From Flavobacteriales bacterium (GTDB lineage Bacteria > Bacteroidota > Bacteroidia > Flavobacteriales > Weeksellaceae): a stretch of DNA of 64,000 nucleotides. The notes under the pieces are model-generated. The model did not search any database. It was not told the origin of the DNA and worked only from the letters and a program-made list of their open reading frames with translations. Every line of letters starts with the position of its first letter. Positions within the stretch are counted from its first letter, which is position 1. Below are positions 54,454 through 63,898 of this stretch, one piece after another. A program made the position numbers and the translations under genes. The stretch lies in assembly GCA_002747105.1 (NCBI GenBank), contig PDSY01000014.1, positions 27,871 to 91,870 of the forward strand. The letters run 5' to 3'.

Positions 54454-55890
54454 CTACTTTTTCATCTTTACATTTCTGGTTAAAATCAAGCCTAATAAAA
54501 AGAAAATACTCATACTCAACATCGCAACTCTCATTCCTCCATACTTCTGAATTAAACTTGAGAAAATAAGCATTCCTATCACAATGGCTATTTTTTCCAA
54601 AATATCATAAAAACTAAAATAAGTCGTATTCTCCATAGAATCTTGAGGTAAAAGTTTAGAATAAGTAGAACGAGACATCGCTTGCAAACCTCCCATTACT
54701 AAACCTACCAACCCCGCCAATCCATAAAATTGAAGTTTAGCATAAGGGTTTTCGGTATTGAGAAAATACGCCGACAAACACGCTCCTATCCACAAAAGAA
54801 GCGAAATACTAATCACATTTATATTTCCTATCTTCTTGGATAAACGAGAAAATATCAACGAACCAACAATGGCTATTACTTGAATAATTAACAAAGTGAT
54901 AATCAATTCCTTTTCCTCCAAATGTAACTCATTACTTCCAAATAAAGTGGACATCAAAAAAATCGTCTGCATTCCCACACTATAAAAGAAAAATCCACTT
55001 AAATAAAACTTCAAATTCCTTGATGCAAACAGCTCTTTTTTAACCTTTAACAACTCCTTATAACTCTCCTTTACGATATCCTTATAGAAACTTAAATTTC
55101 GGCTTACCACATAAAAGAAACCTCCATTTTCACGATGATTTTTAAAAATATTTCTATGATTTAATAATACTAAATCTTTCGGCAACTGCTCCTTTACTTC
55201 TCCAAACTGAGGCAAGTGTTTAAAAGTATATTGAGCAAATCCAAACCACCAAGCTCCTGTTAATAAAAAGGAAATCCTTGTGAATAATTTGGTTTTTTGT
55301 GGGTCGTCTCCTCCCAAACCTATGATTAATCCTAAACAAATCAGTACTAAAATCACCGACCCTACATATCCGTAAATATAACCTCTTGCCGATAACGTAT
55401 CTTGCCTATCAGGAGTCGCAATATCGGGTAAGAAAGAATTATAAAATACCAAACTTCCCCAAAAACCAACACTCGCTGTAATAGAGAATAATAAACCTAA
55501 AAATATATTGTTCACTCCCGTAAACATCGCTAATCCCATACACGAAGTCGCCCCTAAGTAAGCAAAAAACTGAAGAAACGACTTTTTATTCCCGATAATA
55601 TCTGCCAAAGAAGACAAAATAGGCGAAATGATTACCACGATTAAAAAAGAAATCATGAGAGAAAAGCCATACACTGCATCGGGCTGAAAATCAGTTCCCA
55701 AAATGCTTATCATATGTTTCAAATCCTCTCCATCAGCACCTTTATAAGTTGTCAATCGTGCATAATAAATAGGGAATATCGTAGTGGTAATGACCAAAGA
55801 ATACACCGAGTTTGCCCAATCGTAAAAAGCCCAGGCTTTCATTATTTGAGGGTTGTTCTTGATGCTTTTATTATTTTGATGATTCGACAT
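54454..55890 (-). CDS. MFS transporter, UMF1/ATG22-like
   Basis: 478 residues, about 12 membrane segments. MKAWAFYDWANSVYSLVITT is the usual start of the UMF1 family, followed by YYARLTTYKGADG and the internal DTLSARGYIYGYVGSV. Substrate unknown; ATG22 homologues export amino acids from vacuoles. It stands alone, separated from the acyl-CoA dehydrogenase by 210 bases without a gene. Confidence 0.9.
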   Translation of the reverse strand: MSNHQNNKSIKNNPQIMKAWAFYDWANSVYSLVITTTIFPIYYARLTTYKGADGEDLKHMISILGTDFQPDAVYGFSLMISFLIVVIISPILSSLADIIGNKKSFLQFFAYLGATSCMGLAMFTGVNNIFLGLLFSITASVGFWGSLVFYNSFLPDIATPDRQDTLSARGYIYGYVGSVILVLICLGLIIGLGGDDPQKTKLFTRISFLLTGAWWFGFAQYTFKHLPQFGEVKEQLPKDLVLLNHRNIFKNHRENGGFFYVVSRNLSFYKDIVKESYKELLKVKKELFASRNLKFYLSGFFFYSVGMQTIFLMSTLFGSNELHLEEKELIITLLIIQVIAIVGSLIFSRLSKKIGNINVISISLLLWIGACLSAYFLNTENPYAKLQFYGLAGLVGLVMGGLQAMSRSTYSKLLPQDSMENTTYFSFYDILEKIAIVIGMLIFSSLIQKYGGMRVAMLSMSIFFLLGLILTRNVKMKK

Positions 55891-56038
55891 TTTTCAAAAA
55901 TTAGTATTTAATCTTAAAATCTCACAAATATAACAAAATATAAATTGAACCTTTACATACTAAAAATGATTTCTAAAAAATATATTGTTAAAAATGGTGT
56001 TTTTTAGTATTACTTATCGGACAACAATGATTTTTAAT

Positions 56039-56046
56039 TACCTTTG
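56039..56046 (+). promoter_or_regulatory. -7 promoter box of trmD
   Basis: TACCTTTG (TAnnTTTG), 21 bases before the trmD ATG. Confidence 0.5.
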
Positions 56047-56067
56047 CCGATATTAGACTAAAAGAAT

Positions 56068-56748
56068 ATGAGAATAGATATTGTAAGTGTTTTACCCGAA
56101 CTGATGGAAAGTCCTTTTCAAGCCTCTATTTTGAAAAGAGCAATGGAAAAAGACCTAGCAGAAGTTCATTTTCATCAACTGAGGGATTGGAGTATTGGGA
56201 AATACCGTCAGATAGATGATGAACCTTATGGTGGTGGAGCAGGAATGGTGATGATGGTGGAGCCATTAGACAAATGTATTTCTGAACTTAAGGCTCAAAG
56301 AGAATATGATGAAATTATTTACCTCACTCCAGAAGGAGAAACACTTAACCAAAAGATAGCCAATACTTTGTCCATACAAAAGAATTTAATGTTGATTTGT
56401 GGACATTATAAAGGAATTGACCAAAGGGTTCGTGATTTGCATATTACCAAAGAGATTTCTATTGGGGATTATGTTTTAACAGGTGGAGAATTAGCGGCCT
56501 GTGTTTTGGCAGATGCTATTATTAGGCTTTTGCCAGGAGTATTAAATGACGAGCAAAGTGCATTGACAGACAGTTTCCAAGATAATCTTTTGTCACCTCC
56601 TATTTATACAAGACCTAAAGTGTATAAAGGTTTAGAAGTTCCTGAAGTATTACTAAGTGGGCATTTTGGAAAAATTGAAGAATGGCGACATGAAGAAGCC
56701 TTGAGAGTCACCCAAGAAAAAAGACCTGATTTACTGAAAAACAACTAA
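56068..56748 (+). CDS. trmD: tRNA (guanine-37-N1)-methyltransferase
   Basis: 226 residues, the normal size. It methylates G37 next to the anticodon and prevents frameshifting. SPOUT-fold motifs: [36 protein letters not shown], and the trefoil-knot SAM site [39 protein letters not shown] carries the catalytic region. Monocistronic here rather than in an rpsP-rimM-trmD-rplS operon. Confidence 0.97.
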   Translation: MRIDIVSVLPELMESPFQASILKRAMEKDLAEVHFHQLRDWSIGKYRQIDDEPYGGGAGMVMMVEPLDKCISELKAQREYDEIIYLTPEGETLNQKIANTLSIQKNLMLICGHYKGIDQRVRDLHITKEISIGDYVLTGGELAACVLADAIIRLLPGVLNDEQSALTDSFQDNLLSPPIYTRPKVYKGLEVPEVLLSGHFGKIEEWRHEEALRVTQEKRPDLLKNN

Positions 56749-56786
56749 TTACCAATAGTATTTTGTTTTTAAAATATAAGCCTAAA

Positions 56787-56818
56787 AAAACTTCCACTTG
56801 ATATCGAGTGGAAGTTTT
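56787..56818. terminator. Bidirectional terminator after trmD
   Basis: AAAACTTCCACT (56787-56798) pairs with AGTGGAAGTTTT (56807-56818), between convergent genes, with T-runs on both strands. Confidence 0.85.
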
Positions 56819-56838
56819 GTAATTTTTGAGTAAGTTTA

Positions 56839-57258
56839 TTAAAAAGCAAGTATCTCTAAATCGTTCAAGTTCAGATAAGCCTTAGCACTTAGATTAGTAG
56901 AACCCGCATTTACCTCGCCTATATCTTGCGCTACCATTATTCCATTCACCCAAATTTGCACCATTAGTTGAGAGTCGTTATTGGCAGACAACCCTGTCGC
57001 AGCAATACTCAAAAATTTAGCGGAAGTATTCACGGTTCTCACTTCCGAAGCCCAACTTGTTCCCGTAACAGTATAATCTATCTTTTGTTTTGTTCCTATC
57101 TGAACGACTGCAGATTTTATGACTGCATTTTGAACAGAAACCACCTTGAACTGAACTGCTAAATCTTTTTCTACCTCTTTTTTATCCTCTTTTCTACACG
57201 AAATCATCAAAAAAGAAAAAACGAAACCTAAAAGTACTCCTAATTTTATTGCTCTCAT
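56839..57258 (-). CDS. Small putative lipoprotein, unknown function
   Basis: 139 residues. Lipobox LMISC with Cys at about 21, then an acidic/basic linker. The soluble domain is beta-rich (VIKSAVVQIGTKQKIDYTV, DSQLMVQIWVNGIMVAQD). No family recognised; it may be a surface lipoprotein. The ~270-base gap upstream (57259-57527) holds no gene on either strand apart from the promoter box at 57504. Confidence 0.72.
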   Translation of the reverse strand: MRAIKLGVLLGFVFSFLMISCRKEDKKEVEKDLAVQFKVVSVQNAVIKSAVVQIGTKQKIDYTVTGTSWASEVRTVNTSAKFLSIAATGLSANNDSQLMVQIWVNGIMVAQDIGEVNAGSTNLSAKAYLNLNDLEILAF

Positions 57259-57503
57259 TTTAAATAATATTTATTCTGCTCCAAATATAGTTAATTTTAA
57301 ATTAATAATTCATAAGAATTCATTTAAACTTTTTAATTCGTTAGAAATTATCCTCTTTTGCCTTGGTTTTGTTGACTTCCATTATAACTTCTCTATTTAT
57401 AAAAATTGAGTCTATAATAAAAAATACCATGACTCGAAAACTGAAATAAGTGTATAAAAAAACGAAAAATTTTATTCTATATCAGAAATAAAAAAATGTT
57501 TAC

Positions 57504-57511
57504 TAAATTTG
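57504..57511 (+). promoter_or_regulatory. -7 promoter box of the 57528 lipoprotein and dtxR genes
   Basis: TAAATTTG (TAnnTTTG), 16 bases before the ATG. Confidence 0.5.
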
Positions 57512-57527
57512 TCCAAAACTTAAAAGA

Positions 57528-58004
57528 ATGAAGAAAGCTACAGCATTACTAAGTTTAGTGATATTACTTTTGAATTGTAACAAAATAGATCAAAAAACAA
57601 CTTCATCCACCGAAAAAACAGATACTTTAGCCATTAATGAATCTGATTTTAAAGTGGAAGAAATCCCGCAAGGTTGTTATTTTTTAGCCCAAAATAAAGA
57701 CACTACTTTTATCAATATTAATGATAATGCAGGTACGATTATTGGGGAAATCCGTCATAGGATAGGTAAAAAAGATTCTATTGGAGATTTAATGGGATTT
57801 GCTTCAGAAGACACCTTAAAATTGGAAGTTCAGTATAAATTAAACTCCGATTCTATTATTACAGAAGATATTTGGTTTTTAAAACAATATGGTAACCTAT
57901 ACCAAGGAGTAGGCAAAAAACATCATGATGGCACTTATGCTCATCCTTCTTTTGTGAAATTTGAAGGTGGAAAAGTTTATCAACCTATTGATTGTAAAAA
58001 ATAA
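57528..58004 (+). CDS. Putative lipoprotein upstream of a DtxR-type regulator
   Basis: 158 residues. Lipobox LLLNC with Cys17, then a Ser/Thr-rich linker. The C-terminal half has YFLAQNKDTTFININDNAGT, WFLKQYGNLYQGVGKKHHDG and THIS-type histidines in KKHHDGTYAHPSF that could bind metal; no known family. It ends nine bases before the regulator gene, so the two are likely co-transcribed. That suggests a metal-homeostasis role, which is inference. Confidence 0.7.
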   Translation: MKKATALLSLVILLLNCNKIDQKTTSSTEKTDTLAINESDFKVEEIPQGCYFLAQNKDTTFININDNAGTIIGEIRHRIGKKDSIGDLMGFASEDTLKLEVQYKLNSDSIITEDIWFLKQYGNLYQGVGKKHHDGTYAHPSFVKFEGGKVYQPIDCKK

Positions 58005-58013
58005 CTATTTGTT

Positions 58014-58667
58014 GTGAAAAATACACGCACAGAAGAAAATTATCTGAAAGCATTGTTTCACCTTTGTGGGCATTCTAATACTGTAATGGTGAAGGAACTG
58101 AGCGATTATATGGACGTAAAAATGCCATCAGTGAACAATATGATGAAAAAGTTTGCTGAAAAAAAATGGGTGGTTTACGAAAGTTATAAACCTTTAATCA
58201 TTACTCCAAAAGGATTAAAAGAAGCAGCACTTATCGTCCGTAAACATCGATTGACGGAAATGTTTTTAGTGGAAAAAATGGACATTGGTTGGGAAAATGT
58301 TCACGAAATTGCAGAACAATTAGAGCATATTCATTCGCCTTTATTTTTTGATAAAATGGACGAAATTTTAAATTTCCCCAAAATTGATCCTCATGGAGAA
58401 CCCATTCCTGATAAAAATGGAGAAATTATCGCTCAAAATCTAATTAAACTGAGTGATTGTCAAGCAAATGACAAAGTCATTTTTAAATCAGTAACATCCT
58501 ATGATGATACTTTTCTTAATTACCTTAATGACAGAAATTTGAGCCTGAATGATACATTTATTGTCTCAAAAATCGAAGACTTTGACCATTCTATGGTAAT
58601 TTTGCTCAACGATCAAGAAATTATTCTAAGCCATAATGCTTGTGAAAAAATATTGGTAAAAAAATAA
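58014..58667 (+). CDS. DtxR/MntR-family metal-dependent regulator
   Basis: 217 residues from a GTG start (MKNTRTEENYLKALFHLCGH), the only start that keeps the family N-terminus. The winged helix is VKELSDYMDVKMPSVNNMMK; the dimerisation/metal region has LTEMFLVEKMDIGWENVHE, EQLEHIHSPLFFDKMDEIL and DPHGEPIPDKNG; a C-terminal FeoA/SH3-like domain follows. It should repress iron or manganese uptake genes when the metal is bound. No uptake gene is adjacent. Confidence 0.93.
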   Translation: MKNTRTEENYLKALFHLCGHSNTVMVKELSDYMDVKMPSVNNMMKKFAEKKWVVYESYKPLIITPKGLKEAALIVRKHRLTEMFLVEKMDIGWENVHEIAEQLEHIHSPLFFDKMDEILNFPKIDPHGEPIPDKNGEIIAQNLIKLSDCQANDKVIFKSVTSYDDTFLNYLNDRNLSLNDTFIVSKIEDFDHSMVILLNDQEIILSHNACEKILVKK

Positions 58668-58695
58668 TCTCAGCTTTTAAAACTGAGATTATTTT
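58661..58695. terminator. Bidirectional terminator after the DtxR-type gene
   Basis: AAAATAATCTCAG (58661-58673) pairs with CTGAGATTATTTT (58683-58695); it overlaps the stop codon of the plus-strand gene and serves the convergent TPR gene. Confidence 0.8.
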
Positions 58696-58712
58696 TTGTT
58701 TTGATGAGTGGT

Positions 58713-60095
58713 TTATTTACTCATCTGCTCTTCTAATTGTTTAAATTCTTTGTACTTCGCCTTATTTTTAATAGCTCTATAAATACTCTTTAACAGACCT
58801 ACTGCGTTGATATCCTGCTTATCCAACTCATACATTTTTTCTGCATAAGGTAAAGCCTTTTTAAAACGCTCTCTTCTCGCTTTTAGCATTTTTTCCGCTT
58901 TAGCTCTTCCTCCTTTTTTATTGATGAGTTTATTGTATTCTTTTACAAATTTTTCATCGTCTCCCATCATTAAATAGGCTAAACTGAGATAAGCATTTTT
59001 ATTTTCCTTTCCAGGCTTTATAGTAATTGATCTTTTATACGCCATTTCTGCTTCATCTTTTTGATTTGACTTGGCATATAAAACTCCCAAATTATACCAT
59101 GCTAATGCATCATTTGGATTAGTTTTCACCTGCTCTTTTAGGTTGTTGATAAACTCATCATTCTTACCTAATTTAGCATAAATAACTCCTTGCTGACTTA
59201 ATAATTTAGAACTTCCGTGGAATTTTTTCAAGCCTTTTTCTACGATAGCATTGGCTTCATCATATTTTTTCTCCTCAATCAGTAACGCTGCCGTAGTATT
59301 GTATAAATCCTCCTCAACACTTTTAGATATATTGGTTTTAAAATCACTATACTGGTCATTGTTTTTCAATAAAAGCCAAGTCGCTCTATCTACTGTTACA
59401 GTTTGTCCTGTATTTTTATCTTTCGCAGTATAAGTGGTTTTTACTCCTGTATAGCCAGTATGAATCAAGTCTTTAAAAATCTTGATTGCTGTATTATTTT
59501 GCTTGGCATAAATATAACTTAAACCAGCATTATAAAGGTATTGTTTATCGTCATTACCTGTTGCTTTCAATAATTGATAAGTTTGTTCAAATCCCTTTCC
59601 TGCAAGTGCGAATTTTTTATTATTATAATTATCAATCGCAGCTTTACTTACAGCTTGTAATGAAGGATTAACTAATGTCGAAATCATTTTTTTAAATTCA
59701 GGATTTGGTGTAAAACTTTTCTCTTTCAAACCTGAAATCCCAGAAGCATCTGCGGCTGCTTTTCCTACAAAATAAACCTTATTTTTATCAGCATCTTTTC
59801 CTCTGTAGATTTTTTGTTTTCCTAAATCATTTAATTTATCTAAGACCTTTGCTCCTTCTTCTACTTTTCCACTTCCTAATAAGTCCAATCCTTTTAGCAA
59901 ATAAAATTTTTCTAATAAAGAGGGCTCTAACAAATACGTTTTACCCGCTAATAATTTATCCGCTTCTTTAATTTGTTTCGATGCTTCTTTTAAATCATTT
60001 TCTTCCAAAGCATAAAATGCCTTTTTGATTTGCTTTTTTTGTCCTAAAGCAAAAGTACTCGCTACAATAGCTAAACTTAAAATTACTTTTTTCAT
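58713..60095 (-). CDS. TPR-repeat protein, periplasmic
   Basis: 460 residues. Signal peptide 1-18 (VILSLAIVASTFALGQ). At least five TPR-like repeats are visible, for example YLYNAGLSYIYAKQNNTAIK and ALAWYNLGVLYAKSNQKDEA, with TQKTV-type spacing; the centre has a DDKQYLYNAGLSYIYAKQ unit. It probably scaffolds envelope proteins; function unknown. It lies directly after gyrA (68-base gap with a repeat), a pairing seen in related flavobacteria. Confidence 0.83.
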   Translation of the reverse strand: MKKVILSLAIVASTFALGQKKQIKKAFYALEENDLKEASKQIKEADKLLAGKTYLLEPSLLEKFYLLKGLDLLGSGKVEEGAKVLDKLNDLGKQKIYRGKDADKNKVYFVGKAAADASGISGLKEKSFTPNPEFKKMISTLVNPSLQAVSKAAIDNYNNKKFALAGKGFEQTYQLLKATGNDDKQYLYNAGLSYIYAKQNNTAIKIFKDLIHTGYTGVKTTYTAKDKNTGQTVTVDRATWLLLKNNDQYSDFKTNISKSVEEDLYNTTAALLIEEKKYDEANAIVEKGLKKFHGSSKLLSQQGVIYAKLGKNDEFINNLKEQVKTNPNDALAWYNLGVLYAKSNQKDEAEMAYKRSITIKPGKENKNAYLSLAYLMMGDDEKFVKEYNKLINKKGGRAKAEKMLKARRERFKKALPYAEKMYELDKQDINAVGLLKSIYRAIKNKAKYKEFKQLEEQMSK

Positions 60096-60119
60096 TTCTT
60101 TTTTTTTAGATGTTAAAAA

Positions 60120-60161
60120 CCAAGATTCAAGACTTACTTCCTCCTCTTGGCTCTTGATTCT
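60120..60161. repeat. 7-bp CAAGA-type repeat pair between gyrA and the TPR gene
   Basis: CCAAGATTCAAGAC (60120-60133) is followed by an inverted copy, TCTTGGCTCTTGATTCT (60145-60161), so the segment can fold. It belongs to the same family as the dacB and 62825 repeats. Confidence 0.65.
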
Positions 60162-60163
60162 AT

Positions 60164-62692
60164 TTACTCATTATTTTCTTCTGAACTTCCTTCTCTTTCT
60201 TCAATTTCTTGACCTTCTTCAACTTCTTCTTCCTCTACTTCTTTATCCATTTCGATTTTAGCAATGGCTGCAATTTGGTCATTCTTTTTCAAGTTGATAA
60301 CTTTCACTCCTTGTGTATTTCTACCCATCACTCTCAACTCGTCCATACCCATTCTAATGGCTACACCAGATTTATTGATAATCATTAATCCATCTTCATC
60401 TGTTACAATTTGAATACCAATTAAATCTCCCGTTTTCTCGGTAATATTCATTGTGATAACTCCTTTTCCTCCTCTATTGGTCATACGATAATCATCTACC
60501 GCAGTTCGTTTTCCGTAACCCTTCTCGGCTACTACCAAAACAGATTCCTTCTCTACATCATTTACAACAATCATACCAATCGCTTCATCATCATCTCCTA
60601 AAGAGATTCCACGCACTCCAATAGAAGTTCTTCCCACTTCTCTTACTTTCTCTTCTGGGAAACGGATACACTTACCTTTTTTAGAGGCAATCATAATCTC
60701 TGATTCTCCATTCGTTAATCTCGCACCTAAAAGACTATCTCCTTCACGTATTTCAATGGCATTAATACCATTTGTTCTTGGTCGAGAATATGCCTCCAAA
60801 GAAGTCTTTTTAATCGTTCCGTTTTTAGTTACCATCACGACATTCATCTGATTGACATAATCTTTGTCTTTCAAGTCGGCAGTTCTGATGTACGCCTTAA
60901 TCTTATCGTCTGGTTCTATATTAATTAAGTTCTGAATCGCTCTACCTTTCGCAGTTTTGGAACCTTCAGGGATTTCAAATACTCTTAACCAATAACATCT
61001 TCCTTTTTCGGTGAAGAAAAGCATATATTGGTGATTAGTTGCGGATACAATATATTCTAAGAAATCTTCATTTCTCGTTTTAGCGGCTCTATTTCCTACT
61101 CCTCCTCTACTTTGAACTTTGTATTCTGAAAGTAGCGTTCTCTTGATATATCCAGCGTGAGAAATCGTTAATACCACTCTTTCGTTCGGGATAAAATCTT
61201 CAATAGACATTTCACCTCCGGAGAAGTCGATTTCGGTTCTTCTTTCGTCGCCGTATTTTTCTTTAACTTCTAATAATTCGTCTTTAATGATTTGGAATCT
61301 TCTTGATTCATTAGATAAAATATCTTCTAAATCATTGATTAATTTCATAATCGCCTCATACTCATCTTTGATTTTGTTCAACTCCATTCCCGTTAAACGA
61401 GCTAATCTTAAATCCAAAATTGCCTGAGCCTGAATTTCTGAAAGGTCAAATGCTTCCATTAAGCCTTTTTTCGCCGCAGGAGGATTTTCGCTATGTCGGA
61501 TAATCGCAATCGCTTTATCTAAGTCATCTTGCGTACCGATAACCTTCATAAAGCCTTCCAAAATATGTGCTCTTTCTCTGGCTTTTTTCAGTTCGTATTT
61601 AGTTCTTCTTACGACTACTTCGTGGCGATGATCCACAAAATGATGTATAATATCTTTTAGGTTTAATTGTTCTGGTCTTCCGTTCACCAAAGCAATATTA
61701 TTCACACTAAAAGAGGTTTGCAAATAAGTATATTTATATAATAAATTCAAGACAACATTAGGAATAGCATCATTTTTCAATTCGTAAACGATACGCATTC
61801 CGTTTCTATCCGATTCATCTCTTATTTCGTGAATACCTGTGATTTTTTCATCTTTTACCAATTGTGCCGTTCTGGAAATCATTTCGGCTTTATTGACTTG
61901 GTAAGGAATTTCGTGAACGATAATCGCATTTCTATTTCCTACTTCTTCAAAACTCACCTTCGCCCTTAGAACAATTCTTCCTTTCCCTGTATGGAAGGCA
62001 CTTTTCACGCCATCATAACCATAGATAATCCCACCTGTTGGGAAATCGGGAGCTTTAATATGATGCATTAATTCATCAATCGTAATCTCCTTATTATCGA
62101 TATACGCACAAATAGCATCAATGGATTCTGATAAATTATGCGGTGCCATATTGGTGGCCATACCTACGGCAATCCCCGATGCTCCATTCACTAAAAGGTT
62201 AGGAATTTTGGATGGTAAAACGGTTGGCTCTTGCAAACTATCGTCAAAGTTATATTGAAAATCTACTGTTTCTTTATCTAAATCAGCTAAAATTTCATCT
62301 GATATTTTTTGTAACCTTGCCTCGGTATAACGCATGGCTGCTGGCGGATCGCCGTCCATAGAACCAAAGTTACCCTGACCATCTACTTGCTGATAACGCA
62401 AACTCCAAGACTGTGCCATCCTCACCATTGCATCATAAACGGAAGAATCTCCGTGTGGGTGATATTTACCTAACACATCTCCTACAATTCTGGCAGACTT
62501 TAAATATTTTTTATTAGAAAAAACGCCTAAACCATACATTCCATACAAAACCCTTCTATGTACAGGTTTTAAACCATCTCTTACATCAGGCAACGCCCTT
62601 GATACAATTACCGACATCGAATAATCGATATAAGAGGACTTCATCTCATCGACAATGCTAATCGGAATTAATCTTTCTCCTTCTTTTTGCAT
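60164..62692 (-). CDS. gyrA: DNA gyrase subunit A
   Basis: 842 residues. [20 protein letters not shown] opens the domain; the quinolone region is [20 protein letters not shown] with the drug-contacting Ser and Asp both present; catalytic Tyr in [14 protein letters not shown]. The C-terminal pinwheel carries the GyrA-box-like [13 protein letters not shown] turns ([14 protein letters not shown]), which mark it as gyrase rather than topoisomerase IV. It introduces negative supercoils with GyrB, which is not in the window. The tail is acidic ([17 protein letters not shown]). Confidence 0.97.
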   Translation of the reverse strand: MQKEGERLIPISIVDEMKSSYIDYSMSVIVSRALPDVRDGLKPVHRRVLYGMYGLGVFSNKKYLKSARIVGDVLGKYHPHGDSSVYDAMVRMAQSWSLRYQQVDGQGNFGSMDGDPPAAMRYTEARLQKISDEILADLDKETVDFQYNFDDSLQEPTVLPSKIPNLLVNGASGIAVGMATNMAPHNLSESIDAICAYIDNKEITIDELMHHIKAPDFPTGGIIYGYDGVKSAFHTGKGRIVLRAKVSFEEVGNRNAIIVHEIPYQVNKAEMISRTAQLVKDEKITGIHEIRDESDRNGMRIVYELKNDAIPNVVLNLLYKYTYLQTSFSVNNIALVNGRPEQLNLKDIIHHFVDHRHEVVVRRTKYELKKARERAHILEGFMKVIGTQDDLDKAIAIIRHSENPPAAKKGLMEAFDLSEIQAQAILDLRLARLTGMELNKIKDEYEAIMKLINDLEDILSNESRRFQIIKDELLEVKEKYGDERRTEIDFSGGEMSIEDFIPNERVVLTISHAGYIKRTLLSEYKVQSRGGVGNRAAKTRNEDFLEYIVSATNHQYMLFFTEKGRCYWLRVFEIPEGSKTAKGRAIQNLINIEPDDKIKAYIRTADLKDKDYVNQMNVVMVTKNGTIKKTSLEAYSRPRTNGINAIEIREGDSLLGARLTNGESEIMIASKKGKCIRFPEEKVREVGRTSIGVRGISLGDDDEAIGMIVVNDVEKESVLVVAEKGYGKRTAVDDYRMTNRGGKGVITMNITEKTGDLIGIQIVTDEDGLMIINKSGVAIRMGMDELRVMGRNTQGVKVINLKKNDQIAAIAKIEMDKEVEEEEVEEGQEIEEREGSSEENNE

Positions 62693-62824
62693 AATATTTT
62701 ATATTATTTTGATTTTCAACCTATTACAAATAAGTTGAATTTTCTATTTTATTTAAAATTAATAATCGGGCTAATTTACGAAAAAAATACCGATTTTTGC
62801 ACAAAATAAGAATAAATATTAGTA

Positions 62825-62852
62825 TCAAGAATCAAGAGTCAAGAACCGAGAG
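62825..62852. repeat. 7-bp TCAAGAR repeat upstream of gyrA
   Basis: Units TCAAGAA, TCAAGAG, TCAAGAA and CCGAGAG in tandem, about 130 bases upstream of the gyrA start. Same family as 16840-16866 and 60120-60161. Confidence 0.65.
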
Positions 62853-62925
62853 AAAAAACTCAAGTTAAAGAGAAAAAACAAAGGTCTCAAGTTTTGATTA
62901 TTGGCTCTATAAATGAAAAAAAATT

Positions 62926-63240
62926 ATGACAGCACTTAGCATCACTTTTCATTGTACGGCACCTCAATTGGAAAATTGGGAGAAATATCTTCACAACGAA
63001 TTTTTATCCAATATCAAAAAAATGGAGCATATTCAGCGGTATATTTTTTCGGAAGTCTATAGCGAAATGATTGAGGAAGGAAAGAATTACAACTTATTGG
63101 TTTTATTTGATAATGAAGAAAATAGAGCAATATTTATGGAAGAAAAATTGGGACTAATGGCTGGAAAAATCACCGATATTTTCGCCAACGAAGTAATGAT
63201 TTTCCCGACCCTACTCAACCCTATTAAGAGTGAATTATAA
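62926..63240 (+). CDS. DUF4286 family protein
   Basis: 104 residues, soluble. MTALSITFHCTAPQLENWEK and NYNLLVLFDNEENRAIFMEE resemble DUF4286 proteins, small ferredoxin-like-fold proteins of unknown function in Bacteroidota. The gene stands alone between gyrA (divergent) and the convergent membrane-protein gene. Confidence 0.8.
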   Translation: MTALSITFHCTAPQLENWEKYLHNEFLSNIKKMEHIQRYIFSEVYSEMIEEGKNYNLLVLFDNEENRAIFMEEKLGLMAGKITDIFANEVMIFPTLLNPIKSEL

Positions 63241-63334
63241 TCGGAAAATCAGCCACTTTGTATAAGGATTTCTAAAGTATAAATGATAGTATCAAAACAT
63301 CAGATTCCATAATAAGAATAAAAGTTAGATGTGT

Positions 63335-63760
63335 TTATTTATACTTTTTTTTTAAAGGCATAATCCAAATTAAAATTGAAATGATAGCAGAATAAATAAT
63401 TGGAGGAATATAATTTGATATTTCTAAATGACTACTATTCATAAAGCCTGTTAAATAAAAAGAAATAAAAACGAGAAATACAGAAATGGGGATTAAAACA
63501 AGTTTGTTACCTGTTAATAACTTAATTATAATACCTAATACAAGGATTGTAGGTATTGAAAAAATCAGACTGATAGATAGTATAAAAAAATATGATTCCC
63601 AAAATACTCCATCAAATATTGTTTCTTTAAAACTCACAATATTACCAATAGAATATTGATTAAGTATAAGATAAACAAATGTAGAAATAACACATGTTAA
63701 AATCCATAATTTTAATACAAAAACTAAAAAACTTGTTTTTTCAATGCTAAAATATCTCAT
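63335..63760 (-). CDS. Small integral membrane protein, unknown
   Basis: 141 residues with four hydrophobic segments at about 10-30, 51-80, 85-108 and 114-135 (LWILTCVISTFVYLILNQYS and SYFFILSISLIFSIPTILVL among them). No motif recognised. Two further leftward fragments lie upstream, so this end of the window may hold recently rearranged genes. Confidence 0.65.
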   Translation of the reverse strand: MRYFSIEKTSFLVFVLKLWILTCVISTFVYLILNQYSIGNIVSFKETIFDGVFWESYFFILSISLIFSIPTILVLGIIIKLLTGNKLVLIPISVFLVFISFYLTGFMNSSHLEISNYIPPIIYSAIISILIWIMPLKKKYK

Positions 63761-63785
63761 AATTCTGTACTATTTTAAATTTATT

Positions 63786-63872
63786 CTATATTGCCAACAC
63801 TTTTTCAGACAACCCCTTTTTATCACAAGACACAAAACTTAGTATCATTAAAAGAATTACAATATTTTTCAT
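63786..63872 (-). CDS. 28-residue lipoprotein leader-like mini-gene
   Basis: MKNIVILLMILSFVSCDKKG and eight further residues, then a stop. It has a full lipoprotein signal peptide and lipobox (FVSC, Cys16) but only 13 residues after the cysteine. It may be a truncated lipoprotein gene or a short lipopeptide of a lysis-protein type. It lies between two leftward frames and has no visible promoter of its own. Confidence 0.45.
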   Translation of the reverse strand: MKNIVILLMILSFVSCDKKGLSEKVLAI

Positions 63873-63898
63873 AAGTTAATGTTTTTAAAAGTGAACCA

